From assembly GCA_919902095.1 (NCBI GenBank), contig CAKKQL010000012.1:1-18631 (forward strand): 18,631 bases of DNA, in the 5' to 3' direction. Every line of letters starts with the position of its first letter. Positions within the stretch are counted from its first letter, which is position 1. The notes under the pieces are model-generated. The model worked only from the letters and a program-made list of their open reading frames with translations. It ran no database searches and had not been told where the DNA came from. Shown here in pieces: positions 1 to 7,784 of the stretch. Source of the stretch: Acidiferrobacterales bacterium. GTDB taxonomy: Bacteria > Pseudomonadota > Gammaproteobacteria > Acidiferrobacterales > Sulfurifustaceae. A program made the position numbers and the translations under genes.

Positions 1-851
1 TTTGCTTTTTTAATAAGGATAGCGACCCGGGTCTCCAATTCCGGAGGGTCGATTGAAACCGTAAGGCCGGAGCCAAAACGAGACACCAGCCGCTCCTCAA
101 CCCCCTCAAGTTCTTTGGGAAATCTGTCGGCCGTGATGATTACCTGGCGCTGACCTTCTAGTAATGCATTGAAAGTATGGAAAAATTCTTCCTGCGAGCG
201 CTCCTTACCGACAAAAAACTGGATATCGTCAATAAGCAGCGCATCCAAACCACGGTAGAGCTTTTTGAATTCATTGATCGCGTTATGTTGCAGCGCCTTG
301 ACCATGTCGGCCACAAACCGCTCTGAGTGCACATAGGCGATATTTGCTTCCGGACGATGCTTGAGCATCAAATTGCCTGCGGCTTGCATCAGGTGGGTTT
401 TTCCGAGGCCTACGCCACCGTATATAAAAAGCGGGTTGTAGGCCGCCCCGGGATTTTCACCGACCTGTTTGGCTGCGGCCCGTGCGAGCTGGTTGGATTT
501 GCCCTCCACATGTGCTTCAAATGTGTATTCCGGATTGAGCCGGCCAATGATGGTGGGGCGCTTGATTACCACCGAGCCGAGCCGAGCCGCGGCCGGATGC
601 GCGCCGCTGGACTGGCTTCCTACCTCGATGTTCACCGCAAGGTTGCCGGCACTGTGTTCGTTCACCAACTCACTGATGCGCTCAAGGAAGCGTTCCTTGA
701 CCCATTCCTGTACGAACCGGTTAGGCGCCAGCAGGCGCAATGCGCGCTCATCGCCAGCGGCCTGCAACGGCCGGATCCAGGTGTTGAACTGCTGCGGTGA
801 AAGCTCCTCTTCGAGGCGCTCAAGGCAGCGTTTCCAGATTGGTGTCTGCAT
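1..851 (-). CDS. dnaA: Chromosomal replication initiator DnaA (5' part, cut by window edge)
   Basis: Reading the minus strand from the ATG at 851 gives an unbroken frame of 283 codons to base 1, so the C-terminal part, including the DNA-binding domain IV, lies outside. DnaA binds DnaA boxes at oriC and opens the duplex for DnaB loading. The N-terminus ([20 protein letters not shown]) is a typical domain I. The AAA+ core starts near residue 130 with [15 protein letters not shown] (Walker A), followed by LLIDDIQFF (Walker B) near residue 208 and VIITADR (sensor 1) further on. The gene is transcribed away from rpmH, the common gammaproteobacterial layout. Its composition is unusual here: my hand count for positions 1-420 is about 51% GC, against about 72-75% in sampled lines of mnmE and parA. 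Family identity is certain. Confidence 0.97.
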   Translation of the reverse strand, partial: MQTPIWKRCLERLEEELSPQQFNTWIRPLQAAGDERALRLLAPNRFVQEWVKERFLERISELVNEHSAGNLAVNIEVGSQSSGAHPAAARLGSVVIKRPTIIGRLNPEYTFEAHVEGKSNQLARAAAKQVGENPGAAYNPLFIYGGVGLGKTHLMQAAGNLMLKHRPEANIAYVHSERFVADMVKALQHNAINEFKKLYRGLDALLIDDIQFFVGKERSQEEFFHTFNALLEGQRQVIITADRFPKELEGVEERLVSRFGSGLTVSIDPPELETRVAILIKKA

Positions 852-912
852 GGTTGCTGTCGATTCGAAACCGGACTGCAGGGGGCACGGAAGTCTAGTC
901 GCTCGGCAAATA

Positions 913-941
913 CTTATCCACAAGTATGGAGAACCGTTCAA
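913..941 (-). promoter_or_regulatory. Candidate dnaA promoter overlapping a DnaA box
   Basis: On the minus strand, TTGAAC (941-936) is followed after 17 bp by GATAAG (918-913). Each matches the sigma70 consensus at 4 of 6 positions, and the predicted start is about 55 nt before the dnaA ATG. The -10 element lies inside the DnaA box at 914-922, which would suit autorepression by DnaA. The promoter is inferred from sequence only. Confidence 0.4.
914..922 (+). promoter_or_regulatory. Perfect DnaA box within a dyad
   Basis: TTATCCACA at 914-922 is the exact consensus DnaA box. It sits in a 6-bp-arm inverted repeat, ATACTT (910-915) and AAGTAT (922-927). I found only this one perfect box in the 852-1050 gap. 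The nearest relative, TTATCAACC at 1062-1070, matches 7 of 9 and lies inside rpmH. One box fits dnaA autoregulation better than a full oriC. Confidence 0.75.
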
Positions 942-966
942 CCCAAGATATGGGACGAGGTTTTGA

Positions 967-996
967 TTGACAAGGGGAGCTTAAAAGCAGTAGTTT
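967..996 (+). promoter_or_regulatory. Candidate rpmH operon promoter
   Basis: A perfect -35 hexamer TTGACA (967-972) is followed after 18 bp by TAGTTT (991-996), a poor -10 matching 3 of 6. It is on the correct side of the divergent gap for rpmH, whose ATG is at 1051. The weak -10 makes this tentative. A different -10 or spacing is possible. Confidence 0.35.
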
Positions 997-1050
997 TGCC
1001 GGCCCCGATACGCCAAGGATGGCGAAAAACCAACACACAAGGCTTGGCCC

Positions 1051-1185
1051 ATGAAGCGCACTTATCAACCCAGCAAACTCAAACGCAAGCGCACCCACGG
1101 CTTCCGTGCCCGCATGAAGACCACGGGCGGCAGACGCATACTCAAGGCCCGCCGCGCCAAAGGCCGCGCCCGTTTGGGCGCCTAG
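1051..1185 (+). CDS. rpmH: 50S ribosomal protein L34
   Basis: A 44-residue, strongly basic protein starting [20 protein letters not shown] and ending GRARLGA, the full-length L34 pattern (family usually 44-46 residues). L34 binds 23S rRNA in the large ribosomal subunit. The ATG has an AAGG (1039-1042) 8 nt upstream as a modest ribosome binding site. It is the first gene of the rpmH-rnpA-yidD-yidC-mnmE cluster. The rnpA start follows two bases after the stop codon, so the two are almost certainly co-transcribed, the conserved arrangement in bacteria. Confidence 0.97.
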   Translation: MKRTYQPSKLKRKRTHGFRARMKTTGGRRILKARRAKGRARLGA

Positions 1186-1187
1186 AA

Positions 1188-1553
1188 TTGGCGCACGCCC
1201 GCCGCGGGCTTCCCCGTTCCCGGCGCCTGACGATGCCGGCGGAGTTTTCGGCGGCCATGAAACGCGGGCGCCGCACGCGGGACGAGTACTTCAGTGTGTT
1301 TGCAATCCCGAGCCAGCTGCCGCACGGGCGCCTGGGCCTCGCGATATCGAAGAAGGTGTCAGCGCGGGCAGTGGACCGGAATCGCATCAAGCGCCAGATC
1401 CGAGAGTCGTTTCGCGAATGTCAGGAAGATTTGGCGGGCCTGGATATCGTGGTGATGGCATACCCACTCGCACGTCATACCGGATCACCGGCGCTGCGTC
1501 AGTCGCTGGGCCGGCATTGGGAGCGCATCGCACAGCAATGCAAAAAATCTTGA
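1188..1553 (+). CDS. rnpA: Ribonuclease P protein component
   Basis: The 121-residue protein subunit of RNase P, which together with the M1 RNA removes 5' leaders from tRNA precursors. The signature [11 protein letters not shown] is present in the middle of the protein, preceded by the usual hydrophobic strand [10 protein letters not shown] chose the TTG at 1188: it lies 2 nt after the rpmH stop and gives [15 protein letters not shown], matching the normal family N-terminus (basic stretch, then R-L-x-x-P-x-E-F), and a normal length (about 119 residues in E. coli). A longer frame back to 963 would run through rpmH and is rejected. The next in-frame ATG (1233) would cut into the conserved N-terminal motif. 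The end overlaps yidD by 16 bp. Confidence 0.93.
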   Translation: MAHARRGLPRSRRLTMPAEFSAAMKRGRRTRDEYFSVFAIPSQLPHGRLGLAISKKVSARAVDRNRIKRQIRESFRECQEDLAGLDIVVMAYPLARHTGSPALRQSLGRHWERIAQQCKKS

Positions 1554-1804
1554 TCAAGTTCGTACGCGGCTACCGCTACCTGGTCAGTCCGTTACTCGGA
1601 AATCACTGCCGGTTTTATCCCTCCTGCTCGACCTATGCCGAGGACGCCCTCGCGGCGCACGGCGCGTGGCGGGGGGGCTGGCTGGCGCTAAGGCGCCTGG
1701 CGCGCTGTCATCCCTGGCACGCCGGTGGCCACGACCCGGTACCGCCGGCGCACCGACCGGCGCCGGCAACCGCGGACTGCTGCGGAGGCGGGCGCCATGG
1801 ATAA
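1538..1804 (+). CDS. yidD: YidD membrane protein insertion efficiency factor
   Basis: An 88-residue YidD-family protein (DUF37), a small membrane-associated protein thought to help YidC-dependent insertion of inner-membrane proteins. Visible marks are the amphipathic N-terminus [20 protein letters not shown], the core [15 protein letters not shown] with its conserved cysteines, and [17 protein letters not shown]. The ATG at 1538 fits the family N-terminus; an in-frame extension to 1418 lies inside rnpA and is rejected. The gene overlaps rnpA by 16 bp and yidC by 8 bp, suggesting coupled translation. The C-terminal tail after DPVP is rich in alanine, proline and glycine and poorly conserved, as usual for this family. 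Confidence 0.95.
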   Translation: MQKILIKFVRGYRYLVSPLLGNHCRFYPSCSTYAEDALAAHGAWRGGWLALRRLARCHPWHAGGHDPVPPAHRPAPATADCCGGGRHG

Positions 1805-3431
1805 CCAGCGCCTGTTTCTGTTCTTCGCCCTGGCCCTGATTCTCATGCTCCTCTGGCAGGCGTGGGAGCAGGAGCAGCGGCCGACACCGGCGATCACCGC
1901 CCCGGCGACACCGGCGGGCGAGGTACCGCGCGCGCCGGACGTACCGGCCGTGAAGCTGGTAGCGCCCGGGGCCCCGGCGGCGCGCGCCGACGCCTTCGAG
2001 CGCGGCCGGCGCATCAAGGTCGTGACCGACATGTTCGAGGCCTATGTCGATACCCACGGCGGCGACCTGCGCGAGGTCAATCTGCGTCGCTATCCGGTTT
2101 CGGCGGACAAACCCGACAAGCCGTTCCGTCTGCTCGCCGACAGCAGCCCGGACATATTTGTCGCCCAGTCCGGTCTCCTCGGTCACGAGGGCCACTTCCC
2201 GCATCACCGCACGCTGTTCCAAGCCGCGGAAACCGGCTACACGCTGCCCGCCGGCCAGAACGAGCTGCGCGTGCCGCTCACCTGGCGCGCCGCCGACGGC
2301 ACGCTGTACACCAAGACTTATGTCTTCCGGCGTGACAGCTATGTCATCGGTGTTGAATTCACGGTCGACAACCGCGCGCCGCGCGAATGGCGCGGCTACC
2401 TCTACGGCCAGCTGCAGCGCACGCACACCGACCAGGGCTACTCGATGTTCGCGCTCCCGACCTACACCGGTGGCGCGATCTACTCGCCGGAGAACAAGTT
2501 CGAAAAGATTTCCTTCGACGACATGGCCAAGAAACCACTCAAGCGCGAAACCGCCGGCGGCTGGGCGGCGGTGCTGCAGCACTATTTCGTCGGTGCGTGG
2601 ATGCCTGCGGCCGGCGAACGCACCGAGTTCTACACTGACGTGCTGAACGGCGGTCGCTATGTCATCGGCTACAAACAGCTACAGCCCACGACCGTGGCGC
2701 CGGGCAAAACCGGCACCCTGCGCACGCAGCTGTATGTCGGCCCCAAGGAACAGAAGATTCTGAAAACGCTTGCCGAGGGCATGGACCTCACGGTGGATTA
2801 CGGCTGGCTCACGGTGATCTCGGCGCCGCTGTTCTGGTTGCTTGAGTTCATCCACCGGCTCATCGGCAACTGGGGCTGGGCCATTATCCTGCTCACGGTG
2901 CTCATCAAGGCGGCGTTCTTTCCGCTGTCCGCGGCCAGCTACAAGTCCATGGCGCACATGAAGAAGGTGCAACCGCGGCTCGCGGCGCTCAAGGAGCGTT
3001 ACGGCGACGACAAGCAGAAACTCAATCAGGCGATGATGGAGATGTACAAGACCGAGAAGATCAACCCGCTCGGTGGCTGCCTGCCGATCCTGATCCAGAT
3101 CCCGGTGTTCATCGCGCTCTACTGGGTGCTGCTCGAGAGCGTGGAGATGCGTCACGCGCCGTGGATCCTGTGGATCAGGGACCTGTCGGCGCAGGATCCG
3201 TATTACATCCTGCCGATCATCATGGGCGTGACCATGTACGCGCAGCAGCTCATGAACCCGCAGCCGCTGGATCCGATCCAGAAGAAGGTGTTCATGTTCA
3301 TGCCGCTCATGTTCACCGGTATGTTTCTGTTCTTCCCCGCGGGCCTGGTGCTCTACTGGGTGGTGAACAACGTCCTCTCCATCGCCCAGCAGTGGCAGAT
3401 CAACCGCAGCATCGGGGCCGCCGCCAAGTAG
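1797..3431 (+). CDS. yidC: Membrane protein insertase YidC
   Basis: A 544-residue YidC/Oxa1 insertase of the Gram-negative type (548 in E. coli). It inserts inner-membrane proteins alone or with SecYEG. Residues 5-22 form the N-terminal membrane anchor. A large periplasmic beta domain runs to about residue 330, and the conserved C-terminal five-helix insertase domain follows, with [39 protein letters not shown] and [14 protein letters not shown] all clear. The hydrophilic-groove residue that is Arg in E. coli is Lys here (near residue 371, in LIKAAFFPL), a conservative change. The ATG at 1797 has GGAGG (1784-1788) 8 nt upstream. One of its known substrate classes is the F-type c subunit, whose gene atpE lies in this window. 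Confidence 0.98.
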   Translation: MDNQRLFLFFALALILMLLWQAWEQEQRPTPAITAPATPAGEVPRAPDVPAVKLVAPGAPAARADAFERGRRIKVVTDMFEAYVDTHGGDLREVNLRRYPVSADKPDKPFRLLADSSPDIFVAQSGLLGHEGHFPHHRTLFQAAETGYTLPAGQNELRVPLTWRAADGTLYTKTYVFRRDSYVIGVEFTVDNRAPREWRGYLYGQLQRTHTDQGYSMFALPTYTGGAIYSPENKFEKISFDDMAKKPLKRETAGGWAAVLQHYFVGAWMPAAGERTEFYTDVLNGGRYVIGYKQLQPTTVAPGKTGTLRTQLYVGPKEQKILKTLAEGMDLTVDYGWLTVISAPLFWLLEFIHRLIGNWGWAIILLTVLIKAAFFPLSAASYKSMAHMKKVQPRLAALKERYGDDKQKLNQAMMEMYKTEKINPLGGCLPILIQIPVFIALYWVLLESVEMRHAPWILWIRDLSAQDPYYILPIIMGVTMYAQQLMNPQPLDPIQKKVFMFMPLMFTGMFLFFPAGLVLYWVVNNVLSIAQQWQINRSIGAAAK

Positions 3432-3432
3432 C

Positions 3433-4860
3433 GTGACGCCGACCGACAATTTTGTCGGGAACAAAATTGGACAGCCACAGGCTGGCCCGAGCCGCACACG
3501 CGGCGAGGGCGAGCCCCGGGGAAGCGGCTCGCATACCATCGCCGCCATCGCCACCGCGCCCGGGCGCGGTGGTATCGGCGTGGTGCGCGTTTCCGGCCCG
3601 GCCGTGCCCGTCCTGGCGCAGGCCGTGCTCGGCAAGTTGCCGCGGCCGCGGCTGGCCACGCTCGCGCAGTTTCACGATGCCGATGGCAAACCCATTGACG
3701 CAGGCCTCGCGTTGTACTTTCCCGCGCCGCAGTCCTACACCGGCGAAGACGTGCTCGAGCTTCAGGGCCACGGCGGTCCGGTGGTGCTCGACATGTTGCT
3801 CGCGCGCCTGCTGGCGCTCGGCGCGCGCGCCGCGCGCGCGGGCGAATTCACCGAGCGCGCGTTTCTGAACGGCAAGCTCGACCTCGCGCAGGCGGAAGCC
3901 GTGGCCGATCTCATCGACGCCGGCTCGCAGACGGCGGCGCGCGCGGCGTTGCGTTCGCTCGCAGGCGTCTTCTCGCAACGTGTGCACATGCTTACCGAGC
4001 AGCTCACCCGGCTGCGCATGCACGTCGAAGCGGCGATTGATTTTCCGGAAGAGGAAATCGACTTTTTCGCTGACGCAAAAATTGCAACCGACGTCGCCAC
4101 GCTTGAAACCGACCTCGCGCAACTGCTGACTGCCGCGCAACAGGGGCAGTTGCTGCACGACGGCATGGTGGTCGTGCTCGCCGGCCGGCCGAACGCCGGC
4201 AAGTCGAGCCTGTTGAATGTGCTCGCGCAACACGACACCGCCATCGTGAGCGATATCCCCGGCACCACGCGCGACGTGCTGCGCGAATACATCCAGCTCG
4301 ACGGCTTGCCGTTACACATCGTGGACACCGCCGGCCTGCGCCCCGCGCGCGATGCGATCGAGGCCGAAGGTGTGCGCCGCGCCCAACGCGAACTCGAGCG
4401 CGCCGATCACATCCTGCTGATTGTGGACGATACGCAAGCGGCGGGCGACGACACCGAGCTGCTTCGGCAATTGCCGCCGGTGCCGCGCACCGTGGTGCGC
4501 AACAAGATCGATCTCAGCGGCCGCGCCGCCGGCGTCCGTGAAACCGACGGTACCCCCGAAGTGGCGCTGTCGGCCAAAACCGGTGACGGCCTTGAACTGC
4601 TGCGCCGGCACCTCAAGGACTGCATGGGGTTTCATCCAGCGGGCGAAGGCACGTTCATGGCGCGCCGTCGCCACCTCGACGCGCTGCGGCGCGCGCAGGT
4701 GCACATCGCCGCGGCGCAGGCGCGTATCGGCGAACGGACCGGCGAGCTCGCGGCCGAAGAGCTGCGCCAGGCGCAGCAGGCGCTCGCGGAGATCACCGGC
4801 GAGTTCACCGCCGACGATCTGCTCGGGCGGATCTTTGCGAGTTTTTGTATCGGAAAGTAA
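3433..4860 (+). CDS. mnmE: tRNA modification GTPase MnmE, with an atypical N-terminal extension
   Basis: MnmE pairs with MnmG to make the 5-carboxymethylaminomethyl group on wobble uridine 34 of certain tRNAs. The N-terminal folate-binding domain starts at [16 protein letters not shown]. The G domain inside the helical domain shows GRPNAGKSS (near residue 250, with the Asn linked to potassium use), GTTRD (near 277), DTAGL (near 298) and NKID (near 357). The protein ends in the catalytic motif CIGK. The GTG at 3433 starts one base after the yidC stop and is the only plausible start, since no ATG, GTG or TTG occurs before the folate domain. It adds about 33 residues (low complexity, polar) before the conserved start; relatives have about 5. 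That extension is encoded by an inverted-repeat segment. Confidence 0.96.
   Translation: MTPTDNFVGNKIGQPQAGPSRTRGEGEPRGSGSHTIAAIATAPGRGGIGVVRVSGPAVPVLAQAVLGKLPRPRLATLAQFHDADGKPIDAGLALYFPAPQSYTGEDVLELQGHGGPVVLDMLLARLLALGARAARAGEFTERAFLNGKLDLAQAEAVADLIDAGSQTAARAALRSLAGVFSQRVHMLTEQLTRLRMHVEAAIDFPEEEIDFFADAKIATDVATLETDLAQLLTAAQQGQLLHDGMVVVLAGRPNAGKSSLLNVLAQHDTAIVSDIPGTTRDVLREYIQLDGLPLHIVDTAGLRPARDAIEAEGVRRAQRELERADHILLIVDDTQAAGDDTELLRQLPPVPRTVVRNKIDLSGRAAGVRETDGTPEVALSAKTGDGLELLRRHLKDCMGFHPAGEGTFMARRRHLDALRRAQVHIAAAQARIGERTGELAAEELRQAQQALAEITGEFTADDLLGRIFASFCIGK
3445..3469 (+). repeat. AT-rich inverted repeat in the MnmE N-terminal extension
   Basis: CAATTTTGT (3447-3455) and ACAAAATTG (3461-3469) form a perfect 9-bp stem with a 5-nt loop. 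A competing 6-bp stem, CGACAA (3445-3450) with TTGTCG (3453-3458), shares the left half. The segment is sharply AT-rich in a GC-rich operon. It lies just after the yidC stop, where a hairpin could affect mnmE translation or mark an inserted repeat unit. Confidence 0.75.
3488..3531 (+). repeat. GC-rich inverted repeat in the MnmE N-terminal extension
   Basis: CGAGCCGC (3488-3495) and GCGGCTCG (3524-3531) are perfect reverse complements, 8 bp each, separated by 28 nt. They end right before the conserved MnmE start. With the AT-rich dyad upstream they make almost the whole extension palindromic in character, which suggests an inserted repeat unit rather than selected protein sequence. Confidence 0.5.
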
Positions 4861-4866
4861 AGGTGC

Positions 4867-6846
4867 TCAGGCGCGGAACGCCGCGACCGCGCGCCGGAAG
4901 GCACGCCACTCGTCTTCATTCGCCGCCTGTCCGTAGCGCAGCTGCAGATAGCTCGCGGTGATGTTTTCGACCGCCGGCTTCAGGTCGGTGCGCACGGCCA
5001 TACAGCGCCGCGCGTAGTCGAGCGCGCCTTCGTGGGGCGCGCGCGGCAAGCCGGCGCGCGCAAGTTTGCGGCAGAAGCGCAGATACTGCGCCAGCACCGG
5101 ATCGCGTGTCCGCGTTGGGCGCCACTGCCACAGGGCATAGGCCGTGAGCAGCAGCGCAATGCCGACAAGCAGCGCGCCCAGCATGGCCCCCCAAGGCAGC
5201 TTGCCGAGACCGAGGCGCTCAAGAAACCGTTCCTGCCGGCGCTGGCCGTAGTCCGAAACCCAGCGATACCAGTAAAAATTGGTGATGTCCCAGTAGAGGC
5301 GCGTATAGAGCGCCGCCTGTTCCCACCCGCCGAGCTCGATGGCGCGCAACACCGCCGCGGTCGACAGGCTCCCCGCAGCCACGCCGCGCGCCGCCAGCCG
5401 CCGCAGCGCCTCGCTGCCGAGCTCGACGCGTTCCGGCGCCACCGCCGACGTCGGGTCCACGCGCGTCCAGCCGGACTCCGCGGTCCAGACCTCGGCCCAG
5501 GCGTGGGCGTCGGCCTGGCGCACGAGGATGTAATTCCCGGCGGCGTTGACCTCGCCCCCCAGATAACCGTTGATGGCACGCGCGGGAATGCCGGCGGCGC
5601 GCATCAGCGTGACGAAGGCGGCCGTGTAGTGTTCGCAGAAACCGCGGCGGGTATCGAACAGAAACTCGTCCACCGGGTCCTGGCCAAGCAGCGGGGGCTT
5701 CAGGGTATAAACAAAATTCTCCTGACGGAAATGCCGCAGCGCGGCCTGCACGACCGCAAGCGGGCTGGAATTTTCCCGTTGCCAGCTGTCGGCCAGCGCG
5801 CGCACGCGCGCGCTGGTTGTCTTCGGCAGCTCAAGGTGAAGCTCCCGCTCCTCCGGCTTAAGCGCCGGTGTGCGATAGCGGGTATGGGAACTTGTGGAAT
5901 AAGTCAGTCGCTCGCGCACGGGCGCGGCATGTTCCAGTACGTAGCCATACTGGTATCGGCTGCCGGGCGGCACCTCGGCCGGCAGGTCAAGCGCCGGCAG
6001 CCACGGCTTGTTGCTGGGCTCCAGCGTCACCGTATAGCTCACCGGGTCGCCGAGGCCCTGGAAGGCGTCGACCTCTTCGTTCAGTTCGGGTGCGCGCCGG
6101 AACCAGGCCCGGCCGTCGGTCGCCGTGAGCACCAGTCCCCGCCAGTACAGGGTGCGCAACGGCGGCATAGCGCCTTCGAAGGTGACGCGAAACGCCGGTG
6201 CCGTGGATTCACTGAGATCGTTGATGCTGCCGGGACGCATGACCTCGGACAGCCCGGTGAGCGCGCTCGGCGTGACGGTCGGCAGGCCCCAGAGCGTGCC
6301 CTGGATGCGCGGGAACAACAGGTACACCACCAGCATCAGCGGCAGCGCCTTGAGTACCAGCAGGCCGGCGAGCCGCAGGCGTGCGCCCAGCGCGAGCCCC
6401 TGTGGCTGCGTGACATGGATAAGCGCCGCCAGGCTCGCGACCACCACCACTAGGCTCCAGATGCCGAGCAGCAGCGACTGTTCCTGCAAGTAGGCCCCGA
6501 GCAAAACCAGGTAAAAGAGAAACAGGCTCAAAAAGTAATCGCGTAGCGAGCGCAGTTCGAGAAACTTGAGTCCGAGCAGACCGACGAGCAGGGCCACGCC
6601 GGCATGATGGCCGAGGATGGTCCGGAACTGGAGAAAAACAGCGACCGTCAGTACCACCGTGAGGCCCAGACGCAAAAACCAACCAGGGCGCGGCCAAGCA
6701 TAAAGATCGATGGCGTAGCGCCAGCCGGCACAGACCACGATCACCGCGGTGAGCCACAGCGGCAATGTTGGCACCAGCGGCCCGACCGCGCCGCTGCCGG
6801 CGAGAAACAGCCAGTAAAGCGCGCGCCGGTCAGGGGCCGGGTTCAT
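4867..6846 (-). CDS. TgpA-like membrane transglutaminase (DUF3488 and transglutaminase core)
   Basis: A 659-residue inner-membrane protein like Pseudomonas aeruginosa TgpA. An N-terminal block of about six hydrophobic helices (residues 11-180, DUF3488) precedes a probably periplasmic region. The transglutaminase core has Cys404 in RRGFCEHYTAAF, His448 in ADAHAWAEVW and Asp464 in RVDPTSAV, a complete papain-like triad. A last helix (WGAMLGALLVGIALLLTAYA) leads to a cytoplasmic tail. I chose the ATG at 6846 because it overlaps the preceding DUF58 stop as ATGA; an upstream in-frame start at 6885 lies inside that gene. It is the last gene of a moxR-DUF58-tgpA operon. The natural substrate is unknown to me; roles in envelope or peptide processing are inference. 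Its stop lies 6 bp from the convergent mnmE stop. Confidence 0.9.
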   Translation of the reverse strand: MNPAPDRRALYWLFLAGSGAVGPLVPTLPLWLTAVIVVCAGWRYAIDLYAWPRPGWFLRLGLTVVLTVAVFLQFRTILGHHAGVALLVGLLGLKFLELRSLRDYFLSLFLFYLVLLGAYLQEQSLLLGIWSLVVVVASLAALIHVTQPQGLALGARLRLAGLLVLKALPLMLVVYLLFPRIQGTLWGLPTVTPSALTGLSEVMRPGSINDLSESTAPAFRVTFEGAMPPLRTLYWRGLVLTATDGRAWFRRAPELNEEVDAFQGLGDPVSYTVTLEPSNKPWLPALDLPAEVPPGSRYQYGYVLEHAAPVRERLTYSTSSHTRYRTPALKPEERELHLELPKTTSARVRALADSWQRENSSPLAVVQAALRHFRQENFVYTLKPPLLGQDPVDEFLFDTRRGFCEHYTAAFVTLMRAAGIPARAINGYLGGEVNAAGNYILVRQADAHAWAEVWTAESGWTRVDPTSAVAPERVELGSEALRRLAARGVAAGSLSTAAVLRAIELGGWEQAALYTRLYWDITNFYWYRWVSDYGQRRQERFLERLGLGKLPWGAMLGALLVGIALLLTAYALWQWRPTRTRDPVLAQYLRFCRKLARAGLPRAPHEGALDYARRCMAVRTDLKPAVENITASYLQLRYGQAANEDEWRAFRRAVAAFRA

Positions 6847-7784
6847 CCGGCCTGCTCTCCGTACAGCGCCAACGCCTTGAGACATTCGTGCTCATGCCCC
6901 TCGCCATGCGCCGGGGCGATAGCCGTGCCCGGCAGCCGCAAACCGTAACGCAGGCCGCGCTGCTCAGCGTCGATCACCCAGCGGCACAGGATGCTCAGGC
7001 GCGTCTCGGTGTCGTAGCCTTCGAGCGTGTCCCAGTCGAGCCATAGCGACTGCTCGTAACCGCCACCGAACTGTTTGGTCGTGAACTGACCGGTACGCGC
7101 GAGCGCCTTCCAGTCTACGTGCCGCAGCGAGTCACCCGGCACATACTCGCGCACGCCGACGAAATCCTCGCCGCTACCCGGACGCAGACCCCGGTCAGGA
7201 CGCACGGTTTCCGTCGCGCCGGTGCGGAATTGCAATTTCCCGCCCGGGACCGGATACACCAGACAACGCGCCGTGTGCGGCAACGGGCGCGACCAGGAAT
7301 AGAGCAGGCCGAGGGGAAAGCGCGTGCTCAGGCGAAACGCCGGCCCCGCGAGCCAGCCGCGCCGGCGTGCCGGCAGATTCAGCGCAACGCTGGCGCGGCC
7401 GTGGGCGGCGATGTCCACGCAGGCAATACTTTCTCCGGCGTATTCCAGACACACGCCATAACGCGGCGCGTCGGCGTCGTTCACGAGCGTGACCTCGAAG
7501 CGCGCGGATTCGCCGGCGAACACCGGCACGCAGGCCGCGGGCGCCACGCGCAGGCGATGCAGGTTGCGGTGGGTATGCAGCATGGACACCACCGCGATAC
7601 TCCCGAGCAGGAAGGTGAGCCCGTAGCCAAGACCGTTGCCGTAGTTGATGGAGGCGAGCAGCAGCACCGCCAGCACGAGCGCGAACAACAGGCCGTAGCG
7701 GGTCGGAAGCATGTACAACTGCCGCCGCCCGAGCACGCTCTCCGCGCGCGCGTCCGCGGAAACCGGCACGGCTGCGGAGAACAT
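6843..7784 (-). CDS. DUF58 domain protein
   Basis: A 313-residue DUF58 protein. Two hydrophobic helices lie near residues 31-47 and 52-69. A beta-rich region follows, then the family signature DFVGVREYVPGDSLRHVDW and KALART at about 207-231. DUF58 proteins are almost always encoded beside MoxR ATPases and often beside transglutaminase-like membrane proteins, as here; the biochemical role is not established. The ATG at 7784 shares its A with the moxR stop (TGATG), and the stop overlaps the tgpA start (ATGA), so translation of the three genes is probably coupled. A later Met at residue 25 is a possible alternative start, but the overlap favours 7784. Confidence 0.9.
   Translation of the reverse strand: MFSAAVPVSADARAESVLGRRQLYMLPTRYGLLFALVLAVLLLASINYGNGLGYGLTFLLGSIAVVSMLHTHRNLHRLRVAPAACVPVFAGESARFEVTLVNDADAPRYGVCLEYAGESIACVDIAAHGRASVALNLPARRRGWLAGPAFRLSTRFPLGLLYSWSRPLPHTARCLVYPVPGGKLQFRTGATETVRPDRGLRPGSGEDFVGVREYVPGDSLRHVDWKALARTGQFTTKQFGGGYEQSLWLDWDTLEGYDTETRLSILCRWVIDAEQRGLRYGLRLPGTAIAPAHGEGHEHECLKALALYGEQAG

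Noticed and set aside
852..1050. Full oriC between dnaA and rpmH
   Set aside because: Only one perfect DnaA box and no clear AT-rich unwinding element in 199 bp. An origin here cannot be excluded but is not supported.
1584..2582. 332-codon open frame on the minus strand
   Set aside because: It overlaps yidD and yidC, both clearly real on the plus strand.
5032..6453. 473-codon open frame on the plus strand
   Set aside because: It is antisense to the transglutaminase gene, whose catalytic motifs are intact on the minus strand, and the plus-strand translation shows no family features.
6847..6885. Upstream start for the transglutaminase protein
   Set aside because: It lies within the DUF58 gene; the ATGA overlap at 6843-6846 is the better start.
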